Below, piece by piece: positions 43,230 to 52,145 of a DNA stretch of 64,000 nucleotides. The DNA comes from Sphaerimonospora thailandensis (GTDB taxonomy: Bacteria; Actinomycetota; Actinomycetes; Streptosporangiales; Streptosporangiaceae), in contig NZ_BOOG01000011.1 in the NCBI RefSeq assembly GCF_016863115.1, positions 124,001 through 188,000 of the forward strand. Direction: 5' to 3'. The position numbers were made by a program, and so were the translations under genes. How positions within the stretch are numbered: position 1 is the stretch's first letter; each line of letters starts with the position of its first letter. The notes below the pieces were generated by a model, which saw only the letters and a program-made list of their open reading frames with translations, searched no databases and was not told the origin of the DNA.

Positions 43230-44567
43230 TCAATCGGTCAGGAGATCGTCCGGGGAGGAGCGGGCGAGGCCGCTGAGGGTGGCCAGAGCGCGCGCCAGCG
43301 TTTCGGCGGGGGGCGACGCGAGGCCGAGCCTGACGGCGTTCGGCGCACGGTAGTCGCCCACGGCGAAGGCCGCCGCCGGAGTCACGGCGATGCCGTGCCG
43401 TGCGGCGGCCGCCACGAACGTGTCGGCCCGCCACGGCGGCGGGAGCTCCCACCAGCAGTAGTAGGAACGCGGATCGCTGCGCACCGAGAACTCGCCCAGG
43501 TGGCGGGTGGCGATCTCCTGCCGGACGGCCACTTCTCGCTGCTTGCCGCTGGTCACCGACCGTACGACGCCGTCCGTCCACCACTGGGCAGCCGCCTCGA
43601 GTGCGAACCGCATGGGCGTCCAGGCCCCGGAGTGCAGCGCCGCGGTGACGTTCGCGACCGCCGCCTCGGGAACGACGGCGAATCCGACGGTCAGCCCGGG
43701 CGCGAGCCGTTTGGAGAGGCTGTCGATGAGGATCGTGTGCTCGGGCGCCCAGGCGGCGAGTGGTGGCAGGTCGTCCCGGAGGAACGACCAGATCGTGTCC
43801 TCGATCGCGTGGACGCCCAGCCGCGTGAGCACGCTCGCGAGCTCGGCCCGGCGTTCGACGGGCATGCTGAGCGACAACGGGTTGTGCAGCGTCGGCTGGA
43901 GATAGATCGCCTTCAGCGGAGCCTTGCGTGCCGCGGCCGCCACGGCGTCGGGGACCAGCCCGGCCTCGTCGACCGTCAAGGGGACGAGGGTGACCCCGAG
44001 CCGGGCGGCGATCGCCTTGAGCACGGGATAGGTGAGCTCCTCGACTCCCAGCCGCGCGCCCGGAGGAACCAGCGCGGCGATGGCGGCCGCGATCGCCTGA
44101 CGGCCGTTGCCGGCGAAGAGCACCCGCGCCGGGTCCGGGCGCCAGCCGCCGCGTGCGACCAGATCCACGACGACGTCGCGGGCGAGTGGCGTTCCGGCCG
44201 CACCCACCGGCCGCATGGCCGACAGCAGGACGTCCGGGCGGAGCAGCGGCTTCATGGCGTCCCCGAGCAGGCGGGCCTGTTCGGGCACGACGGGATGGTT
44301 GAGCTCGAGATCGATTCTGCTGTCGCTGGGTTCGGCGAGGGCGGTTCCGAGCTGCCGGGCGGAGGCCCGTACGAACGTGCCGCGGCCGACCTCGCCGACC
44401 GTCAGGCCGCGGCGGCCCAGTTCCTTGTAGACGCGGACGGCTGTGGAGTTGGCGATGCCGCGCCGCCGGGCGAAGTCCCGCTGTGGAGGCAGCCGGTCTC
44501 CCGGTCGTAGCCGTCCGGCGGCGATCTCCGCGGCCACCTCGTCCGCGACCAGCCGAAAGCTCTCCAT
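43230..44567 (-). CDS. MocR-type GntR regulator (HTH + PLP aminotransferase-like)
   Basis: 445 residues from ATG 44567 (AGAGGAG upstream; the frame is open to 44708 but crosses the operator). The GntR winged helix (residues about 1-70: DEVAAEIAAGRLRPGDRLP and STAVRVYKELGRRGL) is fused to a fold-type I aminotransferase domain that binds pyridoxal phosphate; IDSLSKRLAPGLTVGF contains the expected PLP Lys. MocR proteins sense PLP or amino-acid-derived ligands. It is divergent from a LysE exporter across a 26-bp palindrome, so it most likely controls that exporter and itself. Confidence 0.92.
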   Translation of the reverse strand: MESFRLVADEVAAEIAAGRLRPGDRLPPQRDFARRRGIANSTAVRVYKELGRRGLTVGEVGRGTFVRASARQLGTALAEPSDSRIDLELNHPVVPEQARLLGDAMKPLLRPDVLLSAMRPVGAAGTPLARDVVVDLVARGGWRPDPARVLFAGNGRQAIAAAIAALVPPGARLGVEELTYPVLKAIAARLGVTLVPLTVDEAGLVPDAVAAAARKAPLKAIYLQPTLHNPLSLSMPVERRAELASVLTRLGVHAIEDTIWSFLRDDLPPLAAWAPEHTILIDSLSKRLAPGLTVGFAVVPEAAVANVTAALHSGAWTPMRFALEAAAQWWTDGVVRSVTSGKQREVAVRQEIATRHLGEFSVRSDPRSYYCWWELPPPWRADTFVAAAARHGIAVTPAAAFAVGDYRAPNAVRLGLASPPAETLARALATLSGLARSSPDDLLTD

Positions 44568-44613
44568 CGCCGTCTCCTCTCGCGGGGGCCCGTGAAGACA
44601 ATCCAAACAGAGA

Positions 44614-44646
44614 ATTGCACCGAGTGCAATATTAATATTGCACTCG
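44614..44646. promoter_or_regulatory. Operator: 26-bp perfect palindrome plus a third half-site
   Basis: 44621-44646 is a perfect palindrome centred between 44633 and 44634, with half-sites GTGCAAT and ATTGCAC and an AT-rich core TATTAATA. Another ATTGCAC at 44614-44620 makes a second inverted pair with a 3-base spacer. It lies between the MocR and LysE starts (47 and 65 bases away). Confidence 0.8.
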
Positions 44647-44710
44647 AATATGCTCGCGGAATACGCTGAGGAGGTCGTGATGAGAGCGTCATGGAAAGGG
44701 GGTGGCATCG

Positions 44711-45433
44711 ATGGTGGAGCAGGGCGCGATTCTGGGCGTCGTGTCCATCTCGCTCGGCATGGTGCTGTCTCCCGGTCCGAACATGCTGTACCTGGTCTCC
44801 CGGAGCATCGGTCAGGGACGCCGGGCCGGAATCATCTCCCTGTGCGGTGTCGTCGCGGGATTCCTTGTCTATCTGGTCGGCACGAACCTCGGGTTGGCCG
44901 CGCTGATCACCGCGTTTCCCGGAATCCTCACGGTGATCAGGCTGCTTGGCGCCGGTTACCTGCTGTGGCTCGCCTGGAAGACGGTCAGGCCCGGTGGCGT
45001 ATCGGTCTTCACGGTGCGGGACGTGCCTGACGATCCTCCGCACCGGCTTTTCGCGATGGGCCTGATGACGAATCTGCTGAACCCGAAGATAGCCATCCTG
45101 TACATCTCCGTCATTCCGCAGTTCATCGACCTGGGAAAAGGAAACGTACTGCTTCAGGGGATCGTTCTCGGCGGTTTCCAGATAATGGTGGCGGCCTCGG
45201 TGAACCTGTCGATCGTGCTGGCCGCCGGTGGCATCGCGGGCTTCCTGTCGCGACGGCCCGGCTGGTTGCGCGCGCAGCGGGCGGTGATGGGGGGCATGCT
45301 CGGAATGCTCGCCGTCTTGCTCGCCTTCGACACCGGCGGAAGCGTTTCGCACATGGCCGGCCGCGCCGGAGCGGAACCGGGTCAGGCGGGATTTGTGGGC
45401 GGGGTCGTGCTGGATTCGCCGCCACGCCGGTGA
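44711..45433 (+). CDS. LysE-family amino-acid/metabolite exporter
   Basis: About 240 residues from ATG 44711 (AGGGGGTGG upstream; GTG 44702 is an alternative with poor spacing). Six hydrophobic helices and the LysE/RhtB N-terminal signature MVLSPGPNMLYLVSRSIGQGRRAG, followed by FAMGLMTNLLNPKIAILY in the middle. LysE proteins export amino acids or similar small molecules using the proton gradient. The C-terminal 30 residues after the last helix are Gly-rich and unusual. Presumably regulated by the divergent MocR protein. Confidence 0.93.
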   Translation: MVEQGAILGVVSISLGMVLSPGPNMLYLVSRSIGQGRRAGIISLCGVVAGFLVYLVGTNLGLAALITAFPGILTVIRLLGAGYLLWLAWKTVRPGGVSVFTVRDVPDDPPHRLFAMGLMTNLLNPKIAILYISVIPQFIDLGKGNVLLQGIVLGGFQIMVAASVNLSIVLAAGGIAGFLSRRPGWLRAQRAVMGGMLGMLAVLLAFDTGGSVSHMAGRAGAEPGQAGFVGGVVLDSPPRR

Positions 45434-45451
45434 ACGTGGCGGCGAGGACGC

Positions 45452-45799
45452 TCAGAGCAGGTGGTCGTCGGGGCCCTCGTGGTCGTGGTCGCCTTCTTCC
45501 TCGAGGATGCCCTCGGACGGCTCGACGCCCAGCATGGCCTCCCTCGGCTCCACCTCCCGGACGTGCTCGACGAGGCCGAGCACGTGGTCGGGCTCGATGA
45601 GCCACTGCAGCGCCGAGGCGCCGGTCTCGTCGGCGCTCACCAGCTCGATCTGCTCCTGGCGCTCGGCGTCGTCCAGCTCCGCCTCCGGGCTGCGGATCTC
45701 GGCCAGCGCCGCCGCCTGCAGGGCGTCCACGTCGAGGACCTCGACCACCAGGTCGACGGTGAGGCGCAGATAGCGTCCCGTGTCCGTTGCATCGCTCAT
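45452..45799 (-). CDS. Conserved acidic hypothetical protein
   Basis: 115 residues, very acidic. RYLRLTVDLVVEVLDVDALQAAALAEI is a strand-helix arrangement; the tail ends in a Glu/Asp/His-rich stretch (EEEGDHDHEGPDDH), which could bind metal. Conserved-looking in coding bias but with no family I can name. The ATG at 45799 is 25 bases downstream of the ung stop on the same strand. Convergent with the exporter gene. Confidence 0.65.
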   Translation of the reverse strand: MSDATDTGRYLRLTVDLVVEVLDVDALQAAALAEIRSPEAELDDAERQEQIELVSADETGASALQWLIEPDHVLGLVEHVREVEPREAMLGVEPSEGILEEEGDHDHEGPDDHLL

Positions 45800-45824
45800 G
45801 CTGACTGATCCTATCGGTCAGGCG

Positions 45825-46514
45825 TCAGGGTAGTTTCCACTCGACCGGCGCGGCGCCCTGCCGCTCCAACAGCTCGTTGGCCCGGCTGAACGGCCGGGAT
45901 CCGAAGAACCCGTTGCGCGCGGACAGCGGGCTCGGGTGCGCGGACTCGATGCATGGTACGGCGGTGTCCCCGGAGCCGAGCATCGGTCGCAGGTTGCGCG
46001 CGTCGCGACCCCACAGGATGGCCACCAGCGGGCCGCCACGTGTGACGAGCGCCTTGATGGCCTGCTCGGTGACCTCCTCCCAGCCCTTGCCACGATGGGA
46101 GGCGGGCTTGCCCGGCATCACCGTCAGCACCCTGTTGAGCAGGAGCACGCCCTGCTCGGTCCAGGGGGTGAGGTCGCCGTTGGACGGCGCCGGATGGCCG
46201 AGGTCGGCCGCGTACTCCTTGAAGATGTTGACCAGGCTGCCCGGCAGCGGGCGCACGTCGGGGGCGACCGAAAAACTCAGCCCCACGGGATGGCCGGGGG
46301 TGGGATAGGGGTCCTGTCCGACGATCAGCACGCGGACCGCGCTCAGCGGCTGCTGGAACGCGCGGAGCACCTGGGACCCGGCGGGGAGATACTGGCGGCC
46401 TTCCGCGATCTCCTGCCGCAGGAAGTCGCCCACGGCGGCGATCCGCCCTGCGACGGGTTCGAGTGCCTGAGCCCAGCCGGCTTCCACGAGTTCGTGCAAC
46501 GGACGTCCTGCCAT
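45825..46514 (-). CDS. ung: Uracil-DNA glycosylase, family 1
   Basis: About 229 residues from ATG 46514, which gives the usual actinobacterial N-terminus ([15 protein letters not shown]); an upstream ATG at 46586 is less likely. Catalytic water-activating loop [17 protein letters not shown] with Asp, and the Leu-intercalation loop HPSPLSA are both intact. Removes uracil from DNA to start base-excision repair. No operon partner except possibly the downstream acidic hypothetical. Confidence 0.95.
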   Translation of the reverse strand: MAGRPLHELVEAGWAQALEPVAGRIAAVGDFLRQEIAEGRQYLPAGSQVLRAFQQPLSAVRVLIVGQDPYPTPGHPVGLSFSVAPDVRPLPGSLVNIFKEYAADLGHPAPSNGDLTPWTEQGVLLLNRVLTVMPGKPASHRGKGWEEVTEQAIKALVTRGGPLVAILWGRDARNLRPMLGSGDTAVPCIESAHPSPLSARNGFFGSRPFSRANELLERQGAAPVEWKLP

Positions 46515-46570
46515 GGTCGGGCACTCTATCGGCTTTTCGCGTGCCGTACGGCAGGCATGGCAGATGAAGA

Positions 46571-46607
46571 TCGGATGCCCGCTCACCCCCGTGAAGCGGG
46601 CATCCGA
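46571..46607 (-). terminator. Strong terminator hairpin of the sugar ABC operon
   Basis: A perfect 13-bp stem (46571-46583 with 46595-46607, arms reading TCGGATGCCCGCT and its complement) with an 11-base loop lies 11 bases beyond the stop of the last permease gene. Confidence 0.8.
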
Positions 46608-46617
46608 CGTTCCGAGG

Positions 46618-47511
46618 TCACTTCACCGAGCCCGCGAGCAGGCCTTGGACGAAGTACCGCTGGAAGGCGAAGAACAGGACCAGCGGGATGATGAGCGACA
46701 GGAAGGCCCCGGGAGCGAGGATGTCCACGTTGGTGCCGAACTGCCGCATCTGAGATTGCAGCGCCTTGGTCATCGGCTGGTTCTGGGTGTCGGCGAAGAC
46801 CAGGGCGACGAGCAGGTCGTTCCAGACCCACAGGAACTGGAAGATCCCGAGCGAGGCGACCGCCGGCTTGGCCAGCGGGAACACCACGGTGGCGAAGATC
46901 CGCCATTCCGGTGCGCCGTCCATCCTCGCCGCCTCCAGCAGCTCCCGTGGGATGCCCACGAAGAAGTTGCGCAGCAGGAAGATGGCGAACGGCAGGCCGA
47001 ACGCGACGTGGAACAGGACCACGCTGACGATCGAGCCGAAGATCCCGAATGTTCCGTACAGCTTGGCGATCGGGATCAGCGCGATCTGGATCGGCACCAC
47101 CAGCAGGGCGATGACGAGCAGGAAGACCGTGTCCCTGCCGGGGAACTCGATCCAGGCGAACGCGTAGGCCGCCATCGCCGCGATGAAGATGATCAGCAAG
47201 GTCGCCGGGACCGTGATCAGGATAGTGTTCCAGAACGACGAGGTGAAGCCGGAGGTCAGCAGGTTCGAGTAGTTTTCGAAGGTGATTTGGGCCGGTTTGG
47301 TGAAAAACGTCCACCAGCCGCTCGAGTTGTTGGCGGTGTCGTCGCGCATCGACACGACGAGCAGCCCCAGCGTCGGCACCAGCCAGAACACCGCGACGAG
47401 GACCAGGAACACCTGGACCACGCCGCCGCCGATCCGGTCCAGCAGTCGGCCCGCGAGGCCGCGCTCGATCCCGGCCGCCTGCTGCCGCGGCTCGGCCGCC
47501 ACGGTCGTCAT
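46618..47511 (-). CDS. Sugar ABC transporter permease, MalG type
   Basis: About 297 residues from ATG 47511 (AGAAGGGA upstream, ATGA overlap with the MalF-type gene). Six helices and the binding-protein-dependent permease EAA loop [21 protein letters not shown], which contacts the ATPase. Forms a heterodimer with the upstream permease to import an oligosaccharide (CUT1 family). No ATPase gene is present; a shared MsiK-type ATPase encoded elsewhere is the usual actinomycete solution. Confidence 0.93.
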   Translation of the reverse strand: MTTVAAEPRQQAAGIERGLAGRLLDRIGGGVVQVFLVLVAVFWLVPTLGLLVVSMRDDTANNSSGWWTFFTKPAQITFENYSNLLTSGFTSSFWNTILITVPATLLIIFIAAMAAYAFAWIEFPGRDTVFLLVIALLVVPIQIALIPIAKLYGTFGIFGSIVSVVLFHVAFGLPFAIFLLRNFFVGIPRELLEAARMDGAPEWRIFATVVFPLAKPAVASLGIFQFLWVWNDLLVALVFADTQNQPMTKALQSQMRQFGTNVDILAPGAFLSLIIPLVLFFAFQRYFVQGLLAGSVK

Positions 47512-48833
47512 CGCTCGTCCCTTCTGAAGCGGCGGATGTTGAAGATCATGAACGGCACCACCAGCACGAGCAGGAAGATCGCGAGTGCGCTTCCCATGCC
47601 CTGGTTGTTGCCGCCGCCGAACGAGACCCGCCACATCTCCAGCGCGATCACGTTGGCCTGTGGCTGCACCGAGCCAGGGGCGATGATGAACACCAGGTCG
47701 AAGACCTTCAGCACGTTGATGACCATCGTGACGAAGACGACGAGCAGCACCGGCGCGAGCAGCGGCACCGTGATCCGCCGGAACACCTGCCACTCGGTCG
47801 CCCCGTCGATCCGCGCCGCCTCCAAGGCGTCCCTGGGAACCGCCGACAGCCCGGCCGCGATCAGCACCATCGCGAACCCGGCCCACACCCAGATGTACGC
47901 GCCGATGATCGCCGGGGTGATCAGTGTCGGCCCCAGCCAGGTCAGCCCGTTGAACGGGGCGGCGAAGTTCGACTGCGGGAGCCGTACCGTGTAGGACCCG
48001 GCGGGCAGGCCGGTGAGGTGGAAGGTGCCGTCGGCGGCCGTCTCGGTGGTCGCCTTCACCTGACCGTCGGAGACCGCCTCGACCGTGATGCCGGCCAGGC
48101 CCTTCTCCTGCGGGTCGACCTGGTTGACCGTGCCGCCGCCGCCGCGTACGACGTCGAGCCAGACGGTGCCGCCGATCGCGTCGGCGGCCACACCGTCAGC
48201 CGGGGCGACCGCCGTGGCGGGCGGCGCGTCCTTGACGGAGTCCGGCGGCAGGCCGACGAGCGGGATCAGCACCGCCTGGCCGGGCCGGGCCGGCTGCCTG
48301 ACCGTCACCGTGCCGTCCTGCTGCGCGACCGCCGGGGACTGGTCGTTCTCACGCGGCCGCGCGCCCGGATAGCCCTGGCCGGCGGAGAACGTGTCGTGGA
48401 CCGTGGTCAGCACGGCGTTGGCCACGCCCTTGTCGGGGTCCTGTTCGTAGACGAGCCGGAAGATGACGCCTGCCGCGAGCAGGGAGACCGCCATCGGCAT
48501 GAACAGGACCAGCTTGAACGCGGTCGCCCAGCGGATCCGCTCGGTCAGCACGGCGAAGATGAGGCCGAGCACCGTCACCACCAGCGGGGCGACCACGACC
48601 CAGATGATGTTGTTCCTGATCGTTGTCAGCGTCGCCGAGTCGGTGAAGATCGAGCCGTAGTTGCCCAGCCCGACGAAGCGCTCGCCAGTGGCGTCGTAGA
48701 GGCTGCGGAAGATCGAGTAGATGACGGGGTAGACCATCCACACCCCGAGCAGGAGCAGCGCGGGCAGCAGGAACAGCACCGCCAGCGTCGGCGAGGGGCC
48801 GAGCCGTGCGCGCGGCCCCTTCCGTTCGGTCAC
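47508..48833 (-). CDS. Sugar ABC transporter permease, MalF type, with inserted extracellular beta domain
   Basis: 441 residues from GTG 48833, with GGGAGG upstream; typical MalF-type CUT1 permeases are near 300. Helices at about 14-42 and 76-126 are followed by an extracellular insertion (about 131-300). It contains a recognisable carboxypeptidase-regulatory/Cna-B-like fold (GLAGITVEAVSDGQV, TAADGTFHLTGLPAGSYTVRLP) before the remaining helices and the EAA motif DALEAARIDGATEWQVFRRI. E. coli MalF also has a large periplasmic loop that docks the binding protein, but of unrelated sequence. The insert may similarly bind the substrate-binding lipoproteins or the wall. Confidence 0.92.
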   Translation of the reverse strand: MTERKGPRARLGPSPTLAVLFLLPALLLLGVWMVYPVIYSIFRSLYDATGERFVGLGNYGSIFTDSATLTTIRNNIIWVVVAPLVVTVLGLIFAVLTERIRWATAFKLVLFMPMAVSLLAAGVIFRLVYEQDPDKGVANAVLTTVHDTFSAGQGYPGARPRENDQSPAVAQQDGTVTVRQPARPGQAVLIPLVGLPPDSVKDAPPATAVAPADGVAADAIGGTVWLDVVRGGGGTVNQVDPQEKGLAGITVEAVSDGQVKATTETAADGTFHLTGLPAGSYTVRLPQSNFAAPFNGLTWLGPTLITPAIIGAYIWVWAGFAMVLIAAGLSAVPRDALEAARIDGATEWQVFRRITVPLLAPVLLVVFVTMVINVLKVFDLVFIIAPGSVQPQANVIALEMWRVSFGGGNNQGMGSALAIFLLVLVVPFMIFNIRRFRRDER

Positions 48834-48846
48834 GGCCTTCCTCCCA

Positions 48847-50196
48847 CTACTTCTTGAACGCCTTGGCCGCGTCCGCCTCGAGCTTCTTCTGCGCACCCTT
48901 CACATCGGAGGGGTCGCGCAGGAAGTCCTGCAGGTCCTTCCATTCGCCCTTGCCGTCCGTGCCGCCGAAAGCGCTGGGCGCCAGGTCCGACATGTCGTAC
49001 CTGACCGCCTCGCCGGCCGAGATGATCGTCTGGGCGAGCTGCTTGGTCAGTTCGTTCGGGTAGTTGTCGGGCGAGACGTTGCGGTTGGGCGACAGGTAGC
49101 CGGGCAGCTTGGCCCAGATCTCGCCGCCCTCCTTGGAGGCCAGGAACTCCAGCAGGGCCATCGCGCCCTTGGAGTCCTTCAGCGCCACCGCGATGTCACC
49201 GCCGAGCACGACCGGCTCGGTGTCGCCGACCTTGGGGAACGCCATGGCCTTGGCGTCCTCGCCGACCTTCGCGCCGGACTGGGCGGCCGCTCCCGCGACG
49301 AAGTCGGCCTCGATGACCATCGCGGCCTTCTTCTGGCCGTAGACCTGGGTGACACACGTCGGGAAGTCGGTCTGCAGGGCGCCGGAGGCGCCGCCCAGCA
49401 GGAACTCCTTCTTCCCGAAGATCTGGGCCATCTTCTCCAGGGCCGTGGTCACCGTGGGGTCGGTCCACGGGATCTCGTGCTTGGACAGCTTGTCGTAGTT
49501 CTCCGGGCCGGCCGAGGAGAGGTAGACGTTCTCGAACAGGTCGGTGAGCGTCCAGCCCGAGGCGCCGCACAGCGCGAACGGCGGCGTGCCGGAGTCGGCC
49601 AGCAGCTGCGCGTTCTTGACCAGGTCGTCCCAGGTCGCCGCCTCCTGCGCCCCGGCGTCGTCGAACGCCTGCTGCCGATACCAGATGAGTGACTTGTGCG
49701 CGGCCTTGACCAGCACGCCGTACACCTGGCCGTTGGCGGAGCCGAGCTCCTTCCAGTACGGGGTGTAGTTCTGGTCGATCTGCGCCTGCACCTCGGGGGT
49801 CAGCGGCTTGAGCGCGTTCTCGTCGGCGTACTGCTGTACGAGACCCGGCTGCGGCAGGATCGCGACGTCCGGCGGATTGTTGCCCTGGATGCGGGGGCCG
49901 AGGAAGGCGCCGGTGTCCTCACCCGTCGAGGCATAGGTCACGGTGGCGCCGGTCTTGTCCTGGAACGCCTTGAGCACCTGCTCGAAGTTGGCCTGCTCGT
50001 CGCCGGTCCACTTGGCCGCGACCTCGATCGTGACGCCGTCCAACGGCTTGGCCGCGGCGGCGGCGTCGCCACCGCCGCTGGAGGCGCTCGTCTGGCCGAC
50101 CGCGGGCTCGCCGCCCGAGTTGCCGCCCGAGTTGCCGCCGCACGCTACGGCGGCGAGAGCGAGCAGTGCGATCGGGATGGGGAGTTTGCGCATCAT
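48847..50196 (-). CDS. Extracellular sugar-binding lipoprotein (SBP 1)
   Basis: 449 residues. Lipoprotein signal with lipobox LAAVACGG, a Gly/Asn/Ser-rich spacer, then a cluster D (SBP_bac_8/1) sugar-binding fold: VTIEVAAKWTGDEQANFEQVLKAF, DVAILPQPGLVQQYAD, and SLIWYRQQAFDDAG. Such proteins bind alpha-glucosides. The gene is preceded immediately by a second binding-protein gene (TAG stop abuts the ATG) and followed by the two permeases, so all four are one operon. Confidence 0.93.
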   Translation of the reverse strand: MMRKLPIPIALLALAAVACGGNSGGNSGGEPAVGQTSASSGGGDAAAAAKPLDGVTIEVAAKWTGDEQANFEQVLKAFQDKTGATVTYASTGEDTGAFLGPRIQGNNPPDVAILPQPGLVQQYADENALKPLTPEVQAQIDQNYTPYWKELGSANGQVYGVLVKAAHKSLIWYRQQAFDDAGAQEAATWDDLVKNAQLLADSGTPPFALCGASGWTLTDLFENVYLSSAGPENYDKLSKHEIPWTDPTVTTALEKMAQIFGKKEFLLGGASGALQTDFPTCVTQVYGQKKAAMVIEADFVAGAAAQSGAKVGEDAKAMAFPKVGDTEPVVLGGDIAVALKDSKGAMALLEFLASKEGGEIWAKLPGYLSPNRNVSPDNYPNELTKQLAQTIISAGEAVRYDMSDLAPSAFGGTDGKGEWKDLQDFLRDPSDVKGAQKKLEADAAKAFKK

Positions 50197-51465
50197 CTAT
50201 CCTCCGGGGTGGATCACCTCGCCGAGGCCCTGTTTCAGGTCGGCGACGGCTTCGTCAACGGGTGTGTCAAGGCCCAGCGCCGCGGACGCGGTGCTGGAGA
50301 TCACCAGGCTGACCTGGTTGTAGTCGGGAGTTACCGGCCGCGGCCGTGCGGACAGGATCGACTCCTTGAGCACGGGCAGGTACGGGAATCGCCTGATCAG
50401 TTCCGGGTCGTCGTACAGCTCGGCCCGGACCGGGGGGAAGGACCCCTCGGTGAGCACGAGCCGCTGGATCTCCGGGCCGGTGAAGTAGCGGATGAAGTCG
50501 AGCGCGGTCTTCTGGTGCCTGGAGTACGCGCTGATCGCGAGGTTCAGCCCGCCGAGCGCGCTGGATCCCGGGCCGTCCAGGCCGGGCAGCCGGGTCACCG
50601 CGAACTTGCCGGCGAGCGCCGAGTCGGTGGCCGGGCCGTACGCGTGCGGCCAGTTGCGCGCGAACAGCAGCCGCCCCTCCTGGAAGGCGAGCCGGGACTC
50701 CTCCTCCTTGTACGTCAGGGCCTCGCGGGGGATCCACCCCTCCTTGACGCCGCCGACGAGGAAGCCGAGCGCGGTGCGCGCGGTGCCGAGATCCAGGGTG
50801 ACGCTCCGGGCGTCCGGGCTGAGGATCGACCCGCCCGCGGACCGTACGGCCTCCGCGAAGTTCACGGTGAGCCCCTCGTAGGGGAGGAACTGTCCGGCAT
50901 ATCCCCCGATGTGATATTTCTCGGTCAGTCGCCGGGCCTGATCGCGCAGTTCCGCCCAGGTCTTGGGCGGTTTCAGGTGCTCCTTCTTCAGGATGTCGGA
51001 GCGGTAGTAGAGCAGGCCCGCGTTGCTCACGTACGGCGCCGCCCACAGCCGGTCGCGGTAGATCGCCGTGTCGGCGACCCCCTTGAGCATCCTGTCCAGC
51101 GGAAACCGGCTGCGGTCGAGCGGCACGATCCAGCCGGCGTCGGCGAACTCCGCCGTCCAGACCACGTCGAGCCCGAGCACGTCGTAGACGTCGCTGCGCG
51201 CCTGCAGGTTGGCGACCATCTGGGCGCGCTGCTCGTCGGCCGCCTCCGGGAGTTCCAGCAGGGTGACCGGCTCGTTGGGATGTGCCCGGTTCCACCGGTC
51301 CAGCAGAGGCGCCAGATAGGCGGTGGTGTCCCGCCCGATCGCCAGCGTGATCGGGCCGGTGCCGCCGGTCCCGTCGTCGGCCGGCCCGCCGGCGGCCGTG
51401 TCCGCGGACCCCGCGCATCCGGCCGCGAGCAGAGCGGCCAGCAGGGCGACGGCTCGGCGAACCAC
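50197..51465 (-). CDS. Extracellular sugar-binding lipoprotein (SBP 2)
   Basis: 422 residues from GTG 51465 (GGAGG upstream; the frame extends further but across the promoter). Lipobox LLAAGCAG, then a trehalose/maltose-type binding fold: ITLAIGRDTTAYLAPLLDRW, DVLGLDVVWTAEFADAGW, GLLYYRSDILKKEHLKPPKTW and EIQRLVLTEGSFPPV. It is distantly related to, not a recent copy of, SBP 1. A single permease pair therefore appears to be served by two receptors. Confidence 0.9.
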   Translation of the reverse strand: MVRRAVALLAALLAAGCAGSADTAAGGPADDGTGGTGPITLAIGRDTTAYLAPLLDRWNRAHPNEPVTLLELPEAADEQRAQMVANLQARSDVYDVLGLDVVWTAEFADAGWIVPLDRSRFPLDRMLKGVADTAIYRDRLWAAPYVSNAGLLYYRSDILKKEHLKPPKTWAELRDQARRLTEKYHIGGYAGQFLPYEGLTVNFAEAVRSAGGSILSPDARSVTLDLGTARTALGFLVGGVKEGWIPREALTYKEEESRLAFQEGRLLFARNWPHAYGPATDSALAGKFAVTRLPGLDGPGSSALGGLNLAISAYSRHQKTALDFIRYFTGPEIQRLVLTEGSFPPVRAELYDDPELIRRFPYLPVLKESILSARPRPVTPDYNQVSLVISSTASAALGLDTPVDEAVADLKQGLGEVIHPGG

Positions 51466-51518
51466 ACGGCCTCCACGTGTCTTGCGGGTCTTGCGAGTTA
51501 CATACGTGTTAGGTAGAT

Positions 51519-51535
51519 ACATGCATGTTATGCAT
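51519..51535. promoter_or_regulatory. Palindromic candidate operator between SBP 2 and padR
   Basis: ACATGCATGT (51519-51528) and ATGCAT (51530-51535) are adjacent perfect palindromes in the AT-rich 144-base divergent region. This location suits PadR autoregulation, possibly with control of the transporter operon. Confidence 0.4.
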
Positions 51536-51609
51536 AGCGATAATGTGGAGGTCAACGCTGAAGCCGATAACGCTCCGGTAACTGCTTTCCGACGGCTGGG
51601 GGTGAGCGC

Positions 51610-52116
51610 GTGCGGCAGTCGCTGCTGGCGCTCCTTGCGAAGGAACCTGCCCATGGGTACGAACTCAAACAGGCACTGGAGGCGATCTTCGGCAGCGCGT
51701 ACCCCTCGCCGAACATCGGCCAGATATATGTGACGCTCGGGCGGCTGGAGAAGGACGGGCACGTCCGGTCGGTCGGCGTCGAGCAGTCGAACCGGCCGAA
51801 CAAGAAGGTCTACTACATCACGGCCGCCGGCCTCGAGACCCTGCAGGCCTGGGCCGAGGAGCCCACCGAGGGTCCCAGGGTCCGGGACGAGTTCTTCATG
51901 AAACTCGTGCTGGCCCCGATGACCGGATTGTCGGACCGAATGGCGCTGATCAACCGGCAGCGCCGGCACTACCTGTCCCTGATGCGGGAGCTCGGCGAGC
52001 TGGCCGAGCGTACGGATCCCGGCGACCGCGTCGCACTCCTGCTCATCGAGGGCGCCATGCTCCACCTGCAGGCCGACCTCGACTGGCTCGAACGCTGCCA
52101 GGAGGAGCTCCCCTAA
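51610..52116 (+). CDS. PadR-family transcriptional regulator
   Basis: 168 residues from GTG 51610. Winged helix with LLALLAKEPAHGYELKQALEA and IYVTLGRLEKDGHV, then the C-terminal Vir_act helical dimerisation domain (RDEFFMKLVLAP and the following heptads). PadR proteins are usually repressors whose genes accompany ABC exporters, as here: an ATPase/permease pair follows after 160 bases of repeat-containing DNA. Confidence 0.92.
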   Translation: MRQSLLALLAKEPAHGYELKQALEAIFGSAYPSPNIGQIYVTLGRLEKDGHVRSVGVEQSNRPNKKVYYITAAGLETLQAWAEEPTEGPRVRDEFFMKLVLAPMTGLSDRMALINRQRRHYLSLMRELGELAERTDPGDRVALLLIEGAMLHLQADLDWLERCQEELP

Positions 52117-52145
52117 TGCCGCTCACCCCCCCACCACCCCCCACC

